Shown here: positions 1 through 9,704 of the stretch, piece after piece
Position numbering within the stretch: position 1 is the stretch's first letter
Layout of the letters: each line of letters begins with the position of its first letter
Source: CBDHHC01 sp965263345
GTDB taxonomy: Bacteria > Pseudomonadota > Alphaproteobacteria > Rhizobiales > CBDHHC01
DNA: 64,000 bases
Direction: 5' to 3'
NCBI GenBank assembly: GCA_965263345.1
Contig: CBDHHC010000006.1
Coordinates: 124,001-188,000, forward strand
The notes under the pieces: generated by a model
The model's input: only the letters and a program-made list of their open reading frames with translations
Told to the model about the DNA's origin: nothing
Database searches by the model: none
Made by a program: the position numbers and the translations under genes

Positions 1-30
1 AACTATAACTTTGTTTTTAAAATCTTGCAT
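1..30 (-). CDS. short-chain dehydrogenase, N-terminal fragment (cut by window edge)
   Basis: Only ten codons are visible, reading MQDFKNKVIV. This resembles the first beta strand of short-chain dehydrogenases, just before their glycine-rich NAD(P) site, which would lie beyond the window. A GAAAGG ribosome-binding site sits nine bases before the ATG. The gene begins 48 bases after the stop of the upstream reductase on the same strand, so the two may be co-transcribed. The family call is inference from a very short stretch. Confidence 0.4.
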   Translation of the reverse strand, partial: MQDFKNKVIV

Positions 31-78
31 AATTTTCATCCTTTCAATTAAAGGTTTCATTTCCAAGACATCTAGTTT

Positions 79-1143
79 TTAAGCTTTTTTAAAGTATCCG
101 TTATCTATCATTTGTTGGAACATATCGTTCATGGTTTCTCTAAGCGGGCGGTAATTTATGCCCAATTCACGGATGCTTTTTGAATTGTCGGCTTTCCAAG
201 GTACATTAATATTTTTTGAGACAACCTTGCGTGTCATGCCGCCTCCAAGAAATGGTGCAAGGAGCCAAACAAGCCATTTTGGCGCAGCAGTTCGAGGTAT
301 AGGGTATTTATCTCCATATTTTGGTAGCAATGTCATTGCGATACTTAATATATCTGAATTGTTACCTGAGATTATATGGCGCCCTTTTGCTTGTGGCAGA
401 AAGGCAGCTTTTAAATGGGCTTCGGCTAGATCCCGAACATCAACGGTTCCCATTCCAAATTTGGGAGCGCCTGATTTCATCGTTCCATCACCCATTTGTT
501 TGACCATGTTAAAGCTTTCTGAAGTGCCAAACGGATTGATGCCAGGACCCAGAACAAGACTTGGGTTTATCACGACCAGATCCCATTGATCTTGTGCTTT
601 GTTTATTTTCCAGGCCTCTTGCTCGGCAACTGTTTTTGAATAGGAATAAGCACCATGTTTAAGTGAGGAGCTGGTGTTCCATATATCTTCTGTAAAGACA
701 CCATTTGGTGTTTTTTCAAGATCTATATTATCACCATAAATCGCTGCGCAGCTGCTTGTGAGTACAATTCGTTTCACTGTTGGGGTGCGGTTTGCCTGTT
801 CCAAGACATTACGAGTGCCTAATTTAGCAGGATCTACCAATTCTTTTTGAGGATCTGTAACATCAATTTTAAATGGTGATGCTGTATGGAATACGACTGA
901 GCAACCAGCCATTGCTTCTGCATATGACCCTTTGTCTAATAGGTCAGCTTTAAAGTATTTGATCTCACCTGGTGTTTGATCTGCAATGGCATTGAGGTAT
1001 TTCAGTTTTTCAGAGTTGCCTGGGTTTCTGACTGGCGCATGCACCGTCAGACCTTCTTCAAGTAAGCGTTTTACAATCCAGCCAGCTACATAACCTGTTG
1101 CTCCAGTAACCATAACTGGCGCATTTTTGTCGATATTTACCAT
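79..1143 (-). CDS. NAD(P)-dependent epimerase/dehydratase, dihydroflavonol-4-reductase-like
   Basis: Extended short-chain dehydrogenase of about 354 residues. The N terminus carries the Rossmann motif GATGYVAG, followed by a conserved 'TSSCAAIYG' strand and a YSYSK catalytic Tyr-x-x-x-Lys motif. This arrangement is typical of dihydroflavonol/cinnamoyl-CoA-reductase-like enzymes, which reduce ketones or aldehydes with NADPH; the substrate here cannot be told. The ATG at 1143 is preferred over an upstream TTG at 1164 because AAGGA lies seven bases before it. It probably shares a transcript with the dehydrogenase fragment downstream. Confidence 0.85.
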   Translation of the reverse strand: MVNIDKNAPVMVTGATGYVAGWIVKRLLEEGLTVHAPVRNPGNSEKLKYLNAIADQTPGEIKYFKADLLDKGSYAEAMAGCSVVFHTASPFKIDVTDPQKELVDPAKLGTRNVLEQANRTPTVKRIVLTSSCAAIYGDNIDLEKTPNGVFTEDIWNTSSSLKHGAYSYSKTVAEQEAWKINKAQDQWDLVVINPSLVLGPGINPFGTSESFNMVKQMGDGTMKSGAPKFGMGTVDVRDLAEAHLKAAFLPQAKGRHIISGNNSDILSIAMTLLPKYGDKYPIPRTAAPKWLVWLLAPFLGGGMTRKVVSKNINVPWKADNSKSIRELGINYRPLRETMNDMFQQMIDNGYFKKA

Positions 1144-1343
1144 CTGTTTTTCCTTTAATGGCAATTATTTAAATTCTTTAGTTAATGAATTCTTGTTCGG
1201 CGAGAGTATGACCTCTTACCATTCATTAGATAGGAAATAAGTAGGCTATCGTCACTGTTAATGTAGGCCATAATGCTTGCAATATGCGCCAATTGTGGGA
1301 AATGAATATTAAATGGAAGGGAGGTATTGTTCAGTGGTGAAAT

Positions 1344-1374
1344 TTAAAAAGACGGACCAGGATGATCCGTCCTC
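1344..1374 (-). terminator. rho-independent terminator after the DUF4394 gene
   Basis: Read on the minus strand, GACGGATC and GGTCCGTC flank a short loop and form a stem with one mismatch, followed by TTTTT. It lies about 70 bases downstream of the DUF4394 stop codon. Confidence 0.75.
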
Positions 1375-1441
1375 TTAGATTAGTGTGATTTGTGAGGTAG
1401 TTTTTTTAGTAAAAACGAATATATAAGTAAATTATTGATTT

Positions 1442-2302
1442 TTATTTGGCCTTGGAAACTGCGAAGCTCATGAAACTCCCTTTGTCAAGTTTTGCAATTG
1501 GTGTCGCTTCTGCACTCTTTAAGTTTATAGCGTAAAGAGAAGCCTTGTCCTCACCATTTAATTGAAGAATTGCATAAGCCTGGTTTTTACCTTCTGTATG
1601 TGAAGTTATGTCAAAGCCACCCATTGCTATGATGTCTGCAGGCTTACCTTTAATCTTTATTGTTCCGATTGTCTTAAGAGTACCTGCGTTGTTGGCCAAA
1701 CTTACGAGTGCGTTTGTGTTAGCATCAATGGCATATTGAAATGTACTTCCTGCTTTCTTACCGTTGATTGCGTTTGTATAGGCGTTCGCAAATATTTTTG
1801 GTTTTGCACCTTCGTTCTTATCACCTTTATCGTAAGCAAGATTTGTAAAGCGTCTTACGGTGTTTGATTTAGGACTGTTCCCACCGAAGCCAACAGGAAA
1901 GTATACAAGGTTATCTCCCTTTGATGATACAACACGGACTGCGTCAATTTTATTGTTAAAATCAAAACCAATTTTAGCGTCATCAGAGATTTTTGTATTC
2001 TCCATAAATTTGGCTTGTAGATCTGTTATCTCTCCAGAAGACTTGTTGATTTTATATAATTTGCCATTTGCAAATCCAAGAAGGTCACCTGTCACTGGGC
2101 GGTATGCAATTGCCCATACTGGATTTGAGAGATTGTATTTTTTCATCTCAGAAGGTTTTGCCAAGTCTGGCATGACAATAAGTGTCTTACCATTATTTGA
2201 AATTCCGTAGCCAGTTACACCGGCATGGTGATCTGATAAAGCTGGAGTATTGAATGAGAGTATTAGCAATAGAGTTGCTAGTGTATTGACTTTATTTAAC
2301 AT
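1442..2302 (-). CDS. secreted DUF4394-type protein
   Basis: Protein of 286 residues. It starts with a clear Sec signal peptide (charged MLNK, a hydrophobic run, likely cleavage after PALS near residue 23). The rest shows repeated short beta-rich units with phrases such as 'AIAYRPVTGDLLGFA' and 'LYKINKSSGEIT', which match DUF4394 proteins, predicted propeller-like extracytoplasmic proteins of unknown role. AGGA lies eight bases before the ATG. It stands alone with its own terminator. The function is unknown; the domain call rests on motif memory. Confidence 0.75.
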   Translation of the reverse strand: MLNKVNTLATLLLILSFNTPALSDHHAGVTGYGISNNGKTLIVMPDLAKPSEMKKYNLSNPVWAIAYRPVTGDLLGFANGKLYKINKSSGEITDLQAKFMENTKISDDAKIGFDFNNKIDAVRVVSSKGDNLVYFPVGFGGNSPKSNTVRRFTNLAYDKGDKNEGAKPKIFANAYTNAINGKKAGSTFQYAIDANTNALVSLANNAGTLKTIGTIKIKGKPADIIAMGGFDITSHTEGKNQAYAILQLNGEDKASLYAINLKSAEATPIAKLDKGSFMSFAVSKAK

Positions 2303-2475
2303 TTTTATTTCCTATATTTTTAAGCTGAGTACTGCCGTTCTATAGCGATTTATCGCGTTAAGGCAGATAGATTTGTGCTTTCAATTAAGCTACGTCTGGA
2401 AAGAAAATAAGTTTCAATGTTGGATACTATTTTTGAGGTCGTGCGTTTTTATAGGAAATTTTTAATTCATAAATA

Positions 2476-2509
2476 TAAAAAAGGCCCAGAAACGTTTCTG
2501 AGCCTTTTT
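2476..2509 (-). terminator. rho-independent terminator after pnp
   Basis: Read on the minus strand, GGCTCAGAAA and TTTCTGGGCC pair around a CG turn and are followed by TTTTTT. It lies about 30 bases past the pnp stop and ends the long rimP-to-pnp transcription unit. Confidence 0.85.
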
Positions 2510-2539
2510 GAGCTTAATATTGGATTTTATTAAAGATGT

Positions 2540-4663
2540 TTATTCAGCGTCTTCATCTTTGTTGAATTCCAATCCTGTTGTCTGGTCTACGACTTTCATC
2601 GAAAGTCTGACTTTACCACGATCATCAATACCTAGAAGTTTTACAAAAACTTCCTGGCCTTCTGAAACAACATCTGAGACATTCGCAACACGATTTTCTG
2701 CAAGCTGAGAAATATGCACTAGGCCATCTCTTGCTCCAAAGAAGTTTACGAAGGCACCGAAGTCCATGATTTTCACGACTTTTCCTTTGTAAATATCACC
2801 AACTTCGGGTTCTGAAGCAATTTCCTTGATTTGTTGAATAGCGGCATTAATTGCTTTGGCATCAGCTGCAGCAACTTTTACAGTGCCATCATCAGAAATA
2901 TCAATTTTTGCACCTGTTTCTTCAACGATGCCACGGATGACTGAACCACCGGACCCAATGACTTCACGGATTTTGTCTGTTGGAATTGTTAGTGTTTCAA
3001 TTCTTGGGGCAAATTCACCAAGCTCAGGGCGGGCTTCTGTGAGAGCTTTTTCCATTTCTCCCAAGATGTGCATACGTCCGTCTTTTGCCTGGTTCAAAGC
3101 AACTTGCATAATTTCTTCAGTGATACCCGTTATCTTGATATCCATTTGAAGAGAGGTGATGCCTTTTGCTGTTCCTGCAACTTTAAAGTCCATGTCACCG
3201 AGATGATCTTCATCTCCTAAGATATCTGATAAGACCGCAAATTCATCCTGTTCTTTGATAAGGCCCATCGCAATACCAGCGACAGGGCGTTTTAGAGGAA
3301 CACCTGCATCCATAAGAGCAAGAGATGCACCACAAACACTTGCCATCGAAGAAGAGCCATTGGACTCTGTGATTTCCGAAACAACTCTTAATGTGTATGG
3401 GAATTCTTCTTTTTCAGGAAGTATTGGGTTTACTGCACGCCAAGCCAGTTTACCGTGGCCAATTTCCCGTCGGCCTGTGAAGCCTACGCGTCCTACTTCA
3501 CCAACTGAGTATGGAGGGAAGTTATAGTGTAGCATGAAGGATTCTTTGTAAGTTCCTTCCAAGGAGTCGACGGTTTGCTCATCTTCGCCAGTTCCTAAGG
3601 TTGCTACAACAAGAGCTTGTGTTTCACCTCTGGTAAAGAGAGATGACCCGTGAGTTCTTGGCAAGATACCTACTTCTGAAACGATCGGGCGCACTGTTGA
3701 TAGATCCCGTCCATCAATGCGCTCTTTTGTTTTTAAGATGTTGCCTCTAACGATCTCACTTTCAAGACCTTTAAAGACAGAGCCGAGTAAAACTTTTTCA
3801 GAGCCATCATCTTCTTCTGGCATAAGTTCTTCAAACACTTTGTCTTTAATCTCACCAATAGCATCTTGGCGTTTTTTCTTTTCAGCAATGTCATAAGCTT
3901 TGCGCAGGCCATCTTCAGCCATCTCACGCACTTTGCTGTCATATTTTTCTTTGTTAACCTCGGTTAATTCCCAAGGATCTTTTGCAGCTTTTTCAGCTAG
4001 TCGAATGATGGCATCTATAACAGGCTGAAATTCCTTGTGGCCATGCATTACGGCTCCAAGCATCACTTCTTCAGTCAGCTCAGTTGCCTCTGACTCAACC
4101 ATTAGAACCGCGTCTTGTGTTCCAGCTACCACTAAATCTAATTCAGATTTATCCATCTCGTCCATTAATGGATTTAAGACATATTCACCGTCAATGTAAG
4201 CAACTCGTGCCGCTCCGACTGGTCCAAGGAATGGGACACCCGATAATGTCAGTGCTGCTGAGGTTGCTATCAAAGCAACGATGTCTGGATCATTTTCCAT
4301 GTCATGGGACATTACCGTTGTTATAACTTGTGTTTCATTTTTGAAACCTGGTGCAAACAAAGGTCTGATTGGGCGGTCTATGAGACGGGAGACCAGTGTT
4401 TCTTTTTCACTTGGTCTGCCTTCACGCTTAAAATATCCTCCTGGTATTTTACCAGCAGCATATGATTTTTCTTGGTAATTAACTGTTAAAGGAAAAAAGT
4501 CTATTCCAGGTGCAGCTTCTTTTGCCGCCACTACTGTGGCAAGTATACTTGTCGTTCCGTATTGAACAAGAACTGCCCCATCGGCTTGTCTTGCAATGCG
4601 ACCTGTTTCAAATTTAAGAGGTCGGCCACCCCATTCAATTTCTTCTTTGTATATATCAAACAT
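2540..4663 (-). CDS. pnp: polynucleotide phosphorylase
   Basis: Exoribonuclease of 707 residues that degrades RNA 3' to 5' with phosphate, giving nucleoside diphosphates; in bacteria it works as a trimer and in the degradosome. Two RNase PH domains are visible: the first with 'GGYFKREGRPSEKE' and 'RLIDRPIRPLF', the second with 'RTHGSSLFTRGETQ' and 'DILGDEDHLGDMDFKVAG'. A KH domain (IREVIGSGGSVIRGI) and an S1 domain (GAFVNFFGARDGLVHIS) follow. The length is normal for the family. It follows rpsO after a 400-base gap with structured leader elements, the arrangement that underlies autoregulation in enterobacteria. Confidence 0.98.
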   Translation of the reverse strand: MFDIYKEEIEWGGRPLKFETGRIARQADGAVLVQYGTTSILATVVAAKEAAPGIDFFPLTVNYQEKSYAAGKIPGGYFKREGRPSEKETLVSRLIDRPIRPLFAPGFKNETQVITTVMSHDMENDPDIVALIATSAALTLSGVPFLGPVGAARVAYIDGEYVLNPLMDEMDKSELDLVVAGTQDAVLMVESEATELTEEVMLGAVMHGHKEFQPVIDAIIRLAEKAAKDPWELTEVNKEKYDSKVREMAEDGLRKAYDIAEKKKRQDAIGEIKDKVFEELMPEEDDGSEKVLLGSVFKGLESEIVRGNILKTKERIDGRDLSTVRPIVSEVGILPRTHGSSLFTRGETQALVVATLGTGEDEQTVDSLEGTYKESFMLHYNFPPYSVGEVGRVGFTGRREIGHGKLAWRAVNPILPEKEEFPYTLRVVSEITESNGSSSMASVCGASLALMDAGVPLKRPVAGIAMGLIKEQDEFAVLSDILGDEDHLGDMDFKVAGTAKGITSLQMDIKITGITEEIMQVALNQAKDGRMHILGEMEKALTEARPELGEFAPRIETLTIPTDKIREVIGSGGSVIRGIVEETGAKIDISDDGTVKVAAADAKAINAAIQQIKEIASEPEVGDIYKGKVVKIMDFGAFVNFFGARDGLVHISQLAENRVANVSDVVSEGQEVFVKLLGIDDRGKVRLSMKVVDQTTGLEFNKDEDAE

Positions 4664-5063
4664 ATTTCATCTCAATTCTTATAGATCATGCGGCCGTTAT
4701 AAACTGACGTTCAGTTTTCTTATTCGGTTGCATTTCTATACGTACAATTCTTTGGGCAACCGGATTATTGCCCAGAGTTTATGAGAAATTATCTCATCTA
4801 TTTGTTACATAAGTTGTTTTTGAAAATCTTATGTATTTAGAGGTTTTCCCTATAACTTTTTTAAAAAATAGAATATATGACCTGTTTGTCGGAATATTAT
4901 AATTTTTGGCATTCATTGAATATTGAAATAGGGTGTCTCTTTTATTTAATCGTTAGACTTCATTATTCTAGTAACGAAGTCTAACATAAATGATGTGGGT
5001 TATTTTAAAATTCTGTATTTAAGCACAAGAATTCTATAGTTATTCACATGATAACTGAAAAAT
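4664..5063 (-). promoter_or_regulatory. rpsO-pnp intergenic leader with stem-loops
   Basis: No gene is visible in these 400 bases. Three inverted repeats stand out: AAACTGA/TCAGTTT (4700-4716), TGGGCAA/TTGCCCA (4753-4774) and a 10-bp stem GTTAGACTTC/GAAGTCTAAC (4952-4985). The first two fall within about 110 bases upstream of pnp, where enterobacterial pnp has an RNase III-processed leader. None has a convincing U-tract, so they look more like processing or leader structures than terminators. The functional role is inference. Confidence 0.45.
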
Positions 5064-5333
5064 TTATCTACGAATTCCAAGGCGTTTAATCAAATCTTTG
5101 TAACGATCTTCGTTATTTGATTTCACATAATCTAACAATCTGCGTCTTTGACTTACCATTTTTAGAAGTCCGCGGCGTGAGTGATTATCTTTTTTATGTG
5201 ATTTAAAGTGTTCTGTAAGGTTCACAATGCGCTCTGTTAAGATTGCAATTTGAACTTCTGGTGATCCAGTATCACCGTCTTTTGTGGCATACTCTTTGAT
5301 AAGCTCTTGCTTACGCTCTGCAGTTACCGACAT
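5064..5333 (-). CDS. rpsO: 30S ribosomal protein S15
   Basis: Primary 16S rRNA-binding protein of the small subunit, 89 residues, the normal length. Family signatures 'GDTGSPEVQIA', 'HFKSHKKDNHSRRGLL' and 'RRRLLDYVK' are present. Two adjacent ATG codons compete. The second (5333) sits seven bases after AGGAG and gives the canonical MSVTAERK start; the first (5336) is only four bases away. Either start overlaps the truB stop codon, so translation is probably coupled. Confidence 0.97.
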   Translation of the reverse strand: MSVTAERKQELIKEYATKDGDTGSPEVQIAILTERIVNLTEHFKSHKKDNHSRRGLLKMVSQRRRLLDYVKSNNEDRYKDLIKRLGIRR

Positions 5334-6289
5334 CATCTATCTCCTAGTTTTACAGGTAAATTAAAAACCCTTGTCGGTTTGAATTCACCTTTTTTAAAAT
5401 CTCCTATCGCCACCAAAACATTTCCTGATTTGGCGTAGATAAGACCGTTCTGAATTTGGGAATTTTGTCCATAGACTATGATGGACTGCCCATTCTTGAG
5501 TCTAAGTGCTTGATTACTATCAATATTTATTGCCGGGATGTCGTCCAGCGCTAATTCAATAGGTTTCAACACTTCATTTAATGCAATATCCTTATCGCAT
5601 TGAGAGGCACTATGGCCTAACTGATTTATTTTATCTAGTATTTTATGAAACGAAATAGCCAGAGATTCATTAAAAATACCAACTTTTACTCTTCTCAGTT
5701 GAATAATATGGCCAAAACACCCTAATTTTTGGCCTAAATCCCTTGCAATTGATCTGATATAGGTACCTTTCCCACAATCAGCCTCAAAAGTGGTTTGATT
5801 CCTCTCATGAGATATTATTCTTAAATCATCAATTGTCACTTCGCGGGCTGAAAGTTCAACGTCTTCTCCCTTACGAGCTAATTTATATGCTCTTTCTCCA
5901 TCTATTTTTATTGCGGAGAATTTTGGTGGGGTTTGCATGATATTTCCAATGAAGCTGGATAAATGTTCTTTTATGTCAGCTTCTGTTGGGCGTATATCAC
6001 TTTCGTTGATTATATCACCTTCCAGATCATCTGTTTTAGTTTCTGCTCCCCATTTCACTGTAAAGCGATAGGATTTTTTTGCATCCATCATAAAGGGAAC
6101 GGTTTTTGTTGCCTCACCAAAGGCTATTGGCAAGATCCCGGTTGCTAGAGGGTCAAGGGTTCCTGCATGTCCTGCTTTTTTGGCGTTAAATAATTTTCTT
6201 GCTTTGCCCACAGCCTGGGTTGACGTTATGCCTACTTCTTTATCAAGAATTAGCCAACCGTGAACCGGGTTGCCTTTACGTTTTGACAT
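5333..6289 (-). CDS. truB: tRNA pseudouridine(55) synthase
   Basis: Makes pseudouridine 55 in the T-loop of tRNAs. The protein has 318 residues, with the N-terminal motif 'GWLILDKEVGITS' and the catalytic Asp46 in GTLDPLATG. 'KFSAIKIDGERAYKLAR' and 'CGKGTYIRSIARDLG' complete the catalytic fold. The C-terminal 60-70 residues form a PUA-like RNA-binding tail. The stop codon overlaps the rpsO start. It lies in the conserved rbfA-truB-rpsO order. Confidence 0.97.
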   Translation of the reverse strand: MSKRKGNPVHGWLILDKEVGITSTQAVGKARKLFNAKKAGHAGTLDPLATGILPIAFGEATKTVPFMMDAKKSYRFTVKWGAETKTDDLEGDIINESDIRPTEADIKEHLSSFIGNIMQTPPKFSAIKIDGERAYKLARKGEDVELSAREVTIDDLRIISHERNQTTFEADCGKGTYIRSIARDLGQKLGCFGHIIQLRRVKVGIFNESLAISFHKILDKINQLGHSASQCDKDIALNEVLKPIELALDDIPAINIDSNQALRLKNGQSIIVYGQNSQIQNGLIYAKSGNVLVAIGDFKKGEFKPTRVFNLPVKLGDR

Positions 6290-6313
6290 TTAATATTCGT
6301 TTAATTTTTACAC

Positions 6314-6694
6314 TTATTCTTTGAGATCTTTAGCTACTTTGTCAGATCGTAAGATCGAGTCGATATGTTCCAAATTATCAAAGGAATTATCGATCTCAAA
6401 ATTAATCTGAGGCATATATTTTAAGGATACTTTTCTTGATACTTCGCCGCGAATGAATTTTACATGCTTATTTAATGCATTAACGACGGTTTCCTGGTTG
6501 TTTCCGCCAAGTGGAAAAATATAAGCTGTCGCTTTTTTTGCATCCGGGCTTACTTTGACTTCTGCAACTGTGATTACTGTATTTGTCAAATCAGCATCCT
6601 GGATATCAATCCTAATGAATATCTCCGCCAGGGCTTTGCGTATGAGTTCTCCGATACGCAGTTGGCGTTGGCTTGGTCCTGTGTTGGAGGACAT
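6314..6694 (-). CDS. rbfA: 30S ribosome-binding factor A
   Basis: Small KH-fold protein of 126 residues that assists late 30S maturation and 16S 5'-end processing. Recognisable segments are 'RQLRIGELIRKALAEI', 'ITVAEVKVSPDAKKATAYI' and 'LKYMPQINFEID'. GAGGTG lies five bases before the ATG. It sits between infB and truB as in most bacteria, 24 bases before truB, and so is probably co-transcribed with it. Confidence 0.96.
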   Translation of the reverse strand: MSSNTGPSQRQLRIGELIRKALAEIFIRIDIQDADLTNTVITVAEVKVSPDAKKATAYIFPLGGNNQETVVNALNKHVKFIRGEVSRKVSLKYMPQINFEIDNSFDNLEHIDSILRSDKVAKDLKE

Positions 6695-6760
6695 ATGAAC
6701 ACCTCAATTGCTTTGCAAATTTTGTCTTTAAAAACATGTCACGATGACACGTAACAGATT

Positions 6761-6791
6761 TGAAACAGAATTATGATGTCACTCTGTTTCA
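6761..6791. repeat. inverted repeat between infB and rbfA
   Basis: TGAAACAGA (6761-6769) and TCTGTTTCA (6783-6791) can form a 9-bp stem with a 13-base loop in the 145-base gap between infB and rbfA. No T-tract follows on either strand, so it is not a classical terminator. It could be an mRNA processing or stability element. Confidence 0.4.
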
Positions 6792-6839
6792 GTTCATATT
6801 TGCGTATTCTTTATGTTTGAAAATTTTTCTTATTTATAT

Positions 6840-9662
6840 CTAGAGTGTGCGTATGATTTCTTCAACATGGAAGCACTCAATTACATCACCAGGTCTCATA
6901 TCCTGGTAGTTTGTGAATGCCATACCACATTCTTGACCACCGCTTACTTCTTTTACTTCATCTTTGAAGCGTTTCAAGGTCGATAGTTCGCCTTCATGGA
7001 TTACGACATTATCTCTGATGAGGCGCACTTTTGCTCCTCTTTCTACTTTACCTTCAGTCACTCTACATCCAGCAACTTTACCGACTTTAGAAATGTGGAA
7101 CACTTCCAAGATTTCAGCATTTCCTAGGAATGTTTCACGTAATTCTGGTGAGAGCATTCCTGACATTGCTGCTTTGATATCGTCTATCAGGTCATAGATG
7201 ACAGAGTAATATCGAATTTCGATACCATCACGTTCTGCTGCTTCACGTGCCTGGACGTTCGCTCTTACGTTAAAGCCAATGACTGGGGCTTTTGATGCTG
7301 TTGCTAGTGTGATGTCTGATTCAGTGATACCGCCAACTGCAGCGTGTACAATTCTGGCTCCAACTTCATCTGTTCCGAGTTTTTCTAGAGCTGCAGAGAT
7401 TGCTTCAACGGAACCTTGAACGTCTCCTTTAATTAAGAGAGGGAATTCTTGTCGTCCCTGTTCTTTGAGTTGAGACATCATTTGCTCGAGTGAGAGGCTT
7501 GCTCCTATTCCAGCAGAGTGTGTATCTCTTCGTTTTCTTAGTCTGTATTCAGTGATTTCTCTTGCACGGGCTTCAGTTTCTACGACAGCAAATTGGTCTC
7601 CCGCTTCTGGTGCGGCACCAAATCCTAGAATTTCAACAGGAACAGAAGGACCAGCTTCTTTTACCTGTCTTCCTTGATCATTGATCAAAGCACGCACTTT
7701 ACCCCAAGAACAACCCGCAACAACAATGTCACCCACTTTCAATGTTCCGCGCTGGATAAGAACTGTTCCAACTGGTCCGCGGCCTTTATCTAATTTTGCT
7801 TCAATGACAACACCTTCTGCAGAACGATTTGGATTTGCTTTTAATTCCAAGATCTCTGCTTGTAGTGTGATACCTTCCAAAAGTTTGTCAAGGTTTGTGC
7901 GTTTTAGAGCAGAAACTTCAAATTCGAGAACATCACCGCTCATACTTTCTACAATGATTTCATGTTGAAGCAGTTCTGTTCTGACACGAGATGGGTCTAC
8001 ATTTGGCTTGTCAATTTTATTGATTGCAACGATGAGAGGAACATTTCCTGCCTTAGCGTGATTGATTGCTTCAATCGTTTGAGGCATCACACCATCATCA
8101 GCTGCAACAACAAGGATAACAATGTCTGTTACTTTTGTTCCACGAGCTCGCATTGCCGTAAATGCTTCATGGCCTGGTGTATCGATAAAGGTGATTTTGT
8201 TGCCATCATCATTTTTGACCTGGTATGCACCAATATGTTGGGTGATCCCACCAGCTTCGCCTGATACAACATTTTCCTGTCTTAGGGCATCCAATAATGA
8301 GGTTTTACCGTGGTCAACATGGCCCATGATGGTTACAACAGGCGCACGTGAAACTAGATCAGTATCCTGATCATCATCACCAATAAAGCCTTCCTCAACG
8401 TCGGCTTCTGATACACGTTTTACTGTATGACCGAATTCTTCAGCAATCAGTTGAGCTGTATCAGTATCAATGATATCGTTGATTTTGTGCATTTGGCCTT
8501 GTTTCATGAGGTATTTTATGACATCAACGCCTCTTTCAGCCATTCTGTTTGCTAATTCTTGAATTGTAATCGCTTCAGGGATGATCACTTCACGTGAGAT
8601 TTTTTCACGCTCAACTGTGATACCCATATTTTGTTTTTTGATGCGATCTCTTTTACGCTTCAGTGATGCCAAGGAGCGCTCTCGCTGACCATCGTCTAAG
8701 GCATTGGTAATTGTTAGTTTGCCTTTTAGTCTTTCGCTATTGCGTCGTGCTGTTGCGCGGTCAACTTTAACCTTTTTAGGGCGTTCTTCTGAGACTTCGC
8801 TTAAATGAGATTTGTTTTTCTCAGGGCTGCGCTTTGGCGGATCAATGTTTTTGGTCGTTGGTACTTCAGCTGCTTGTGGCTTCGGCTCTGGACGCGAGCT
8901 CGTTTTTGCGTCCATTTCCTTTTTTGTTAAGATGACATTTGAATTGGCTCTGTTTTTCTGAGAACGCTTTTCATCTTTCCTTTTTATAACTTTTGTTGGG
9001 CCATCAGCAGGCTTCGCCTCTTGCTTTTCCTTTTTAGCTTCAGGTTTGGGTTGCTCTTTAGCTGTATCTTTTTTGGCTGTAGAGGTTTCCTTGTTTGCCT
9101 TTTCTTGTCCTTTTTCCTGCTCTTTAATTTTTGCGTCTTCAAGAGCTTTTAATTTTGCGGCCTCTTCAGCTGCTTTTTTCTCTTCTAAAGCGCGTTGTGC
9201 AGCAAGTTCAGCTTCTTTTACTGCTCGTTCTTCAGCTTGTTTTTTCTCTTCTACGGCTCTCACACGGGCTTGTGCTAATGCACGTGCTCTTGCATCTTTT
9301 TCTTCATCAGATAGGGCTTTGAGAACAACGCCTTTTTGTCCAGGTTTGTTGCCTGCCTTATTGGACGTTTTAGATTTTCCTCTATTCTGCTTGGCTCTTT
9401 TTGGAGTTTGCTCTGTATGGCTTTTTTGTTGAGAATTCGCAGATGTTTTAGGTTTTTCTTCTGTGGTATTTGTATTTACGGTTTCTGTCTCATTTGATGA
9501 TACAGCTCGTTTCTTTTTCTTTTCAACCACCACTGATTTAGAACGGCCATGACTAAAATTTTGGCGAACATGGCCAGATTCTACAGTCTTTTTCAGACTC
9601 AAAGTCATCTTTTTACGTGACTTCTGGGTATCCTTTTTTTCAGTCTCTTTGGTTTCGTTCAT
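6840..9662 (-). CDS. infB: translation initiation factor IF-2
   Basis: GTPase that delivers initiator tRNA to the 30S subunit. The protein has 940 residues, in the upper range for IF-2, because of a long charged Lys/Glu/Ala-rich N-terminal region (about residues 1-345) containing coiled-coil-like 'EEKKAAEEAAKLKALE' stretches. The IF2-N domain is near 360-420. The G domain follows with G1 GHVDHGKT (447-454), DTPGHEAF and NKID. Domains II to IV, including the C-terminal fMet-tRNA-binding beta barrel, are intact. It is part of the nusA-ylxR-infB-rbfA cluster. Confidence 0.98.
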   Translation of the reverse strand: MNETKETEKKDTQKSRKKMTLSLKKTVESGHVRQNFSHGRSKSVVVEKKKKRAVSSNETETVNTNTTEEKPKTSANSQQKSHTEQTPKRAKQNRGKSKTSNKAGNKPGQKGVVLKALSDEEKDARARALAQARVRAVEEKKQAEERAVKEAELAAQRALEEKKAAEEAAKLKALEDAKIKEQEKGQEKANKETSTAKKDTAKEQPKPEAKKEKQEAKPADGPTKVIKRKDEKRSQKNRANSNVILTKKEMDAKTSSRPEPKPQAAEVPTTKNIDPPKRSPEKNKSHLSEVSEERPKKVKVDRATARRNSERLKGKLTITNALDDGQRERSLASLKRKRDRIKKQNMGITVEREKISREVIIPEAITIQELANRMAERGVDVIKYLMKQGQMHKINDIIDTDTAQLIAEEFGHTVKRVSEADVEEGFIGDDDQDTDLVSRAPVVTIMGHVDHGKTSLLDALRQENVVSGEAGGITQHIGAYQVKNDDGNKITFIDTPGHEAFTAMRARGTKVTDIVILVVAADDGVMPQTIEAINHAKAGNVPLIVAINKIDKPNVDPSRVRTELLQHEIIVESMSGDVLEFEVSALKRTNLDKLLEGITLQAEILELKANPNRSAEGVVIEAKLDKGRGPVGTVLIQRGTLKVGDIVVAGCSWGKVRALINDQGRQVKEAGPSVPVEILGFGAAPEAGDQFAVVETEARAREITEYRLRKRRDTHSAGIGASLSLEQMMSQLKEQGRQEFPLLIKGDVQGSVEAISAALEKLGTDEVGARIVHAAVGGITESDITLATASKAPVIGFNVRANVQAREAAERDGIEIRYYSVIYDLIDDIKAAMSGMLSPELRETFLGNAEILEVFHISKVGKVAGCRVTEGKVERGAKVRLIRDNVVIHEGELSTLKRFKDEVKEVSGGQECGMAFTNYQDMRPGDVIECFHVEEIIRTL

Positions 9663-9704
9663 ACTTAATCCGATTCATGGCCTGTGTATTTCAAAGCGGC
9701 CGTA

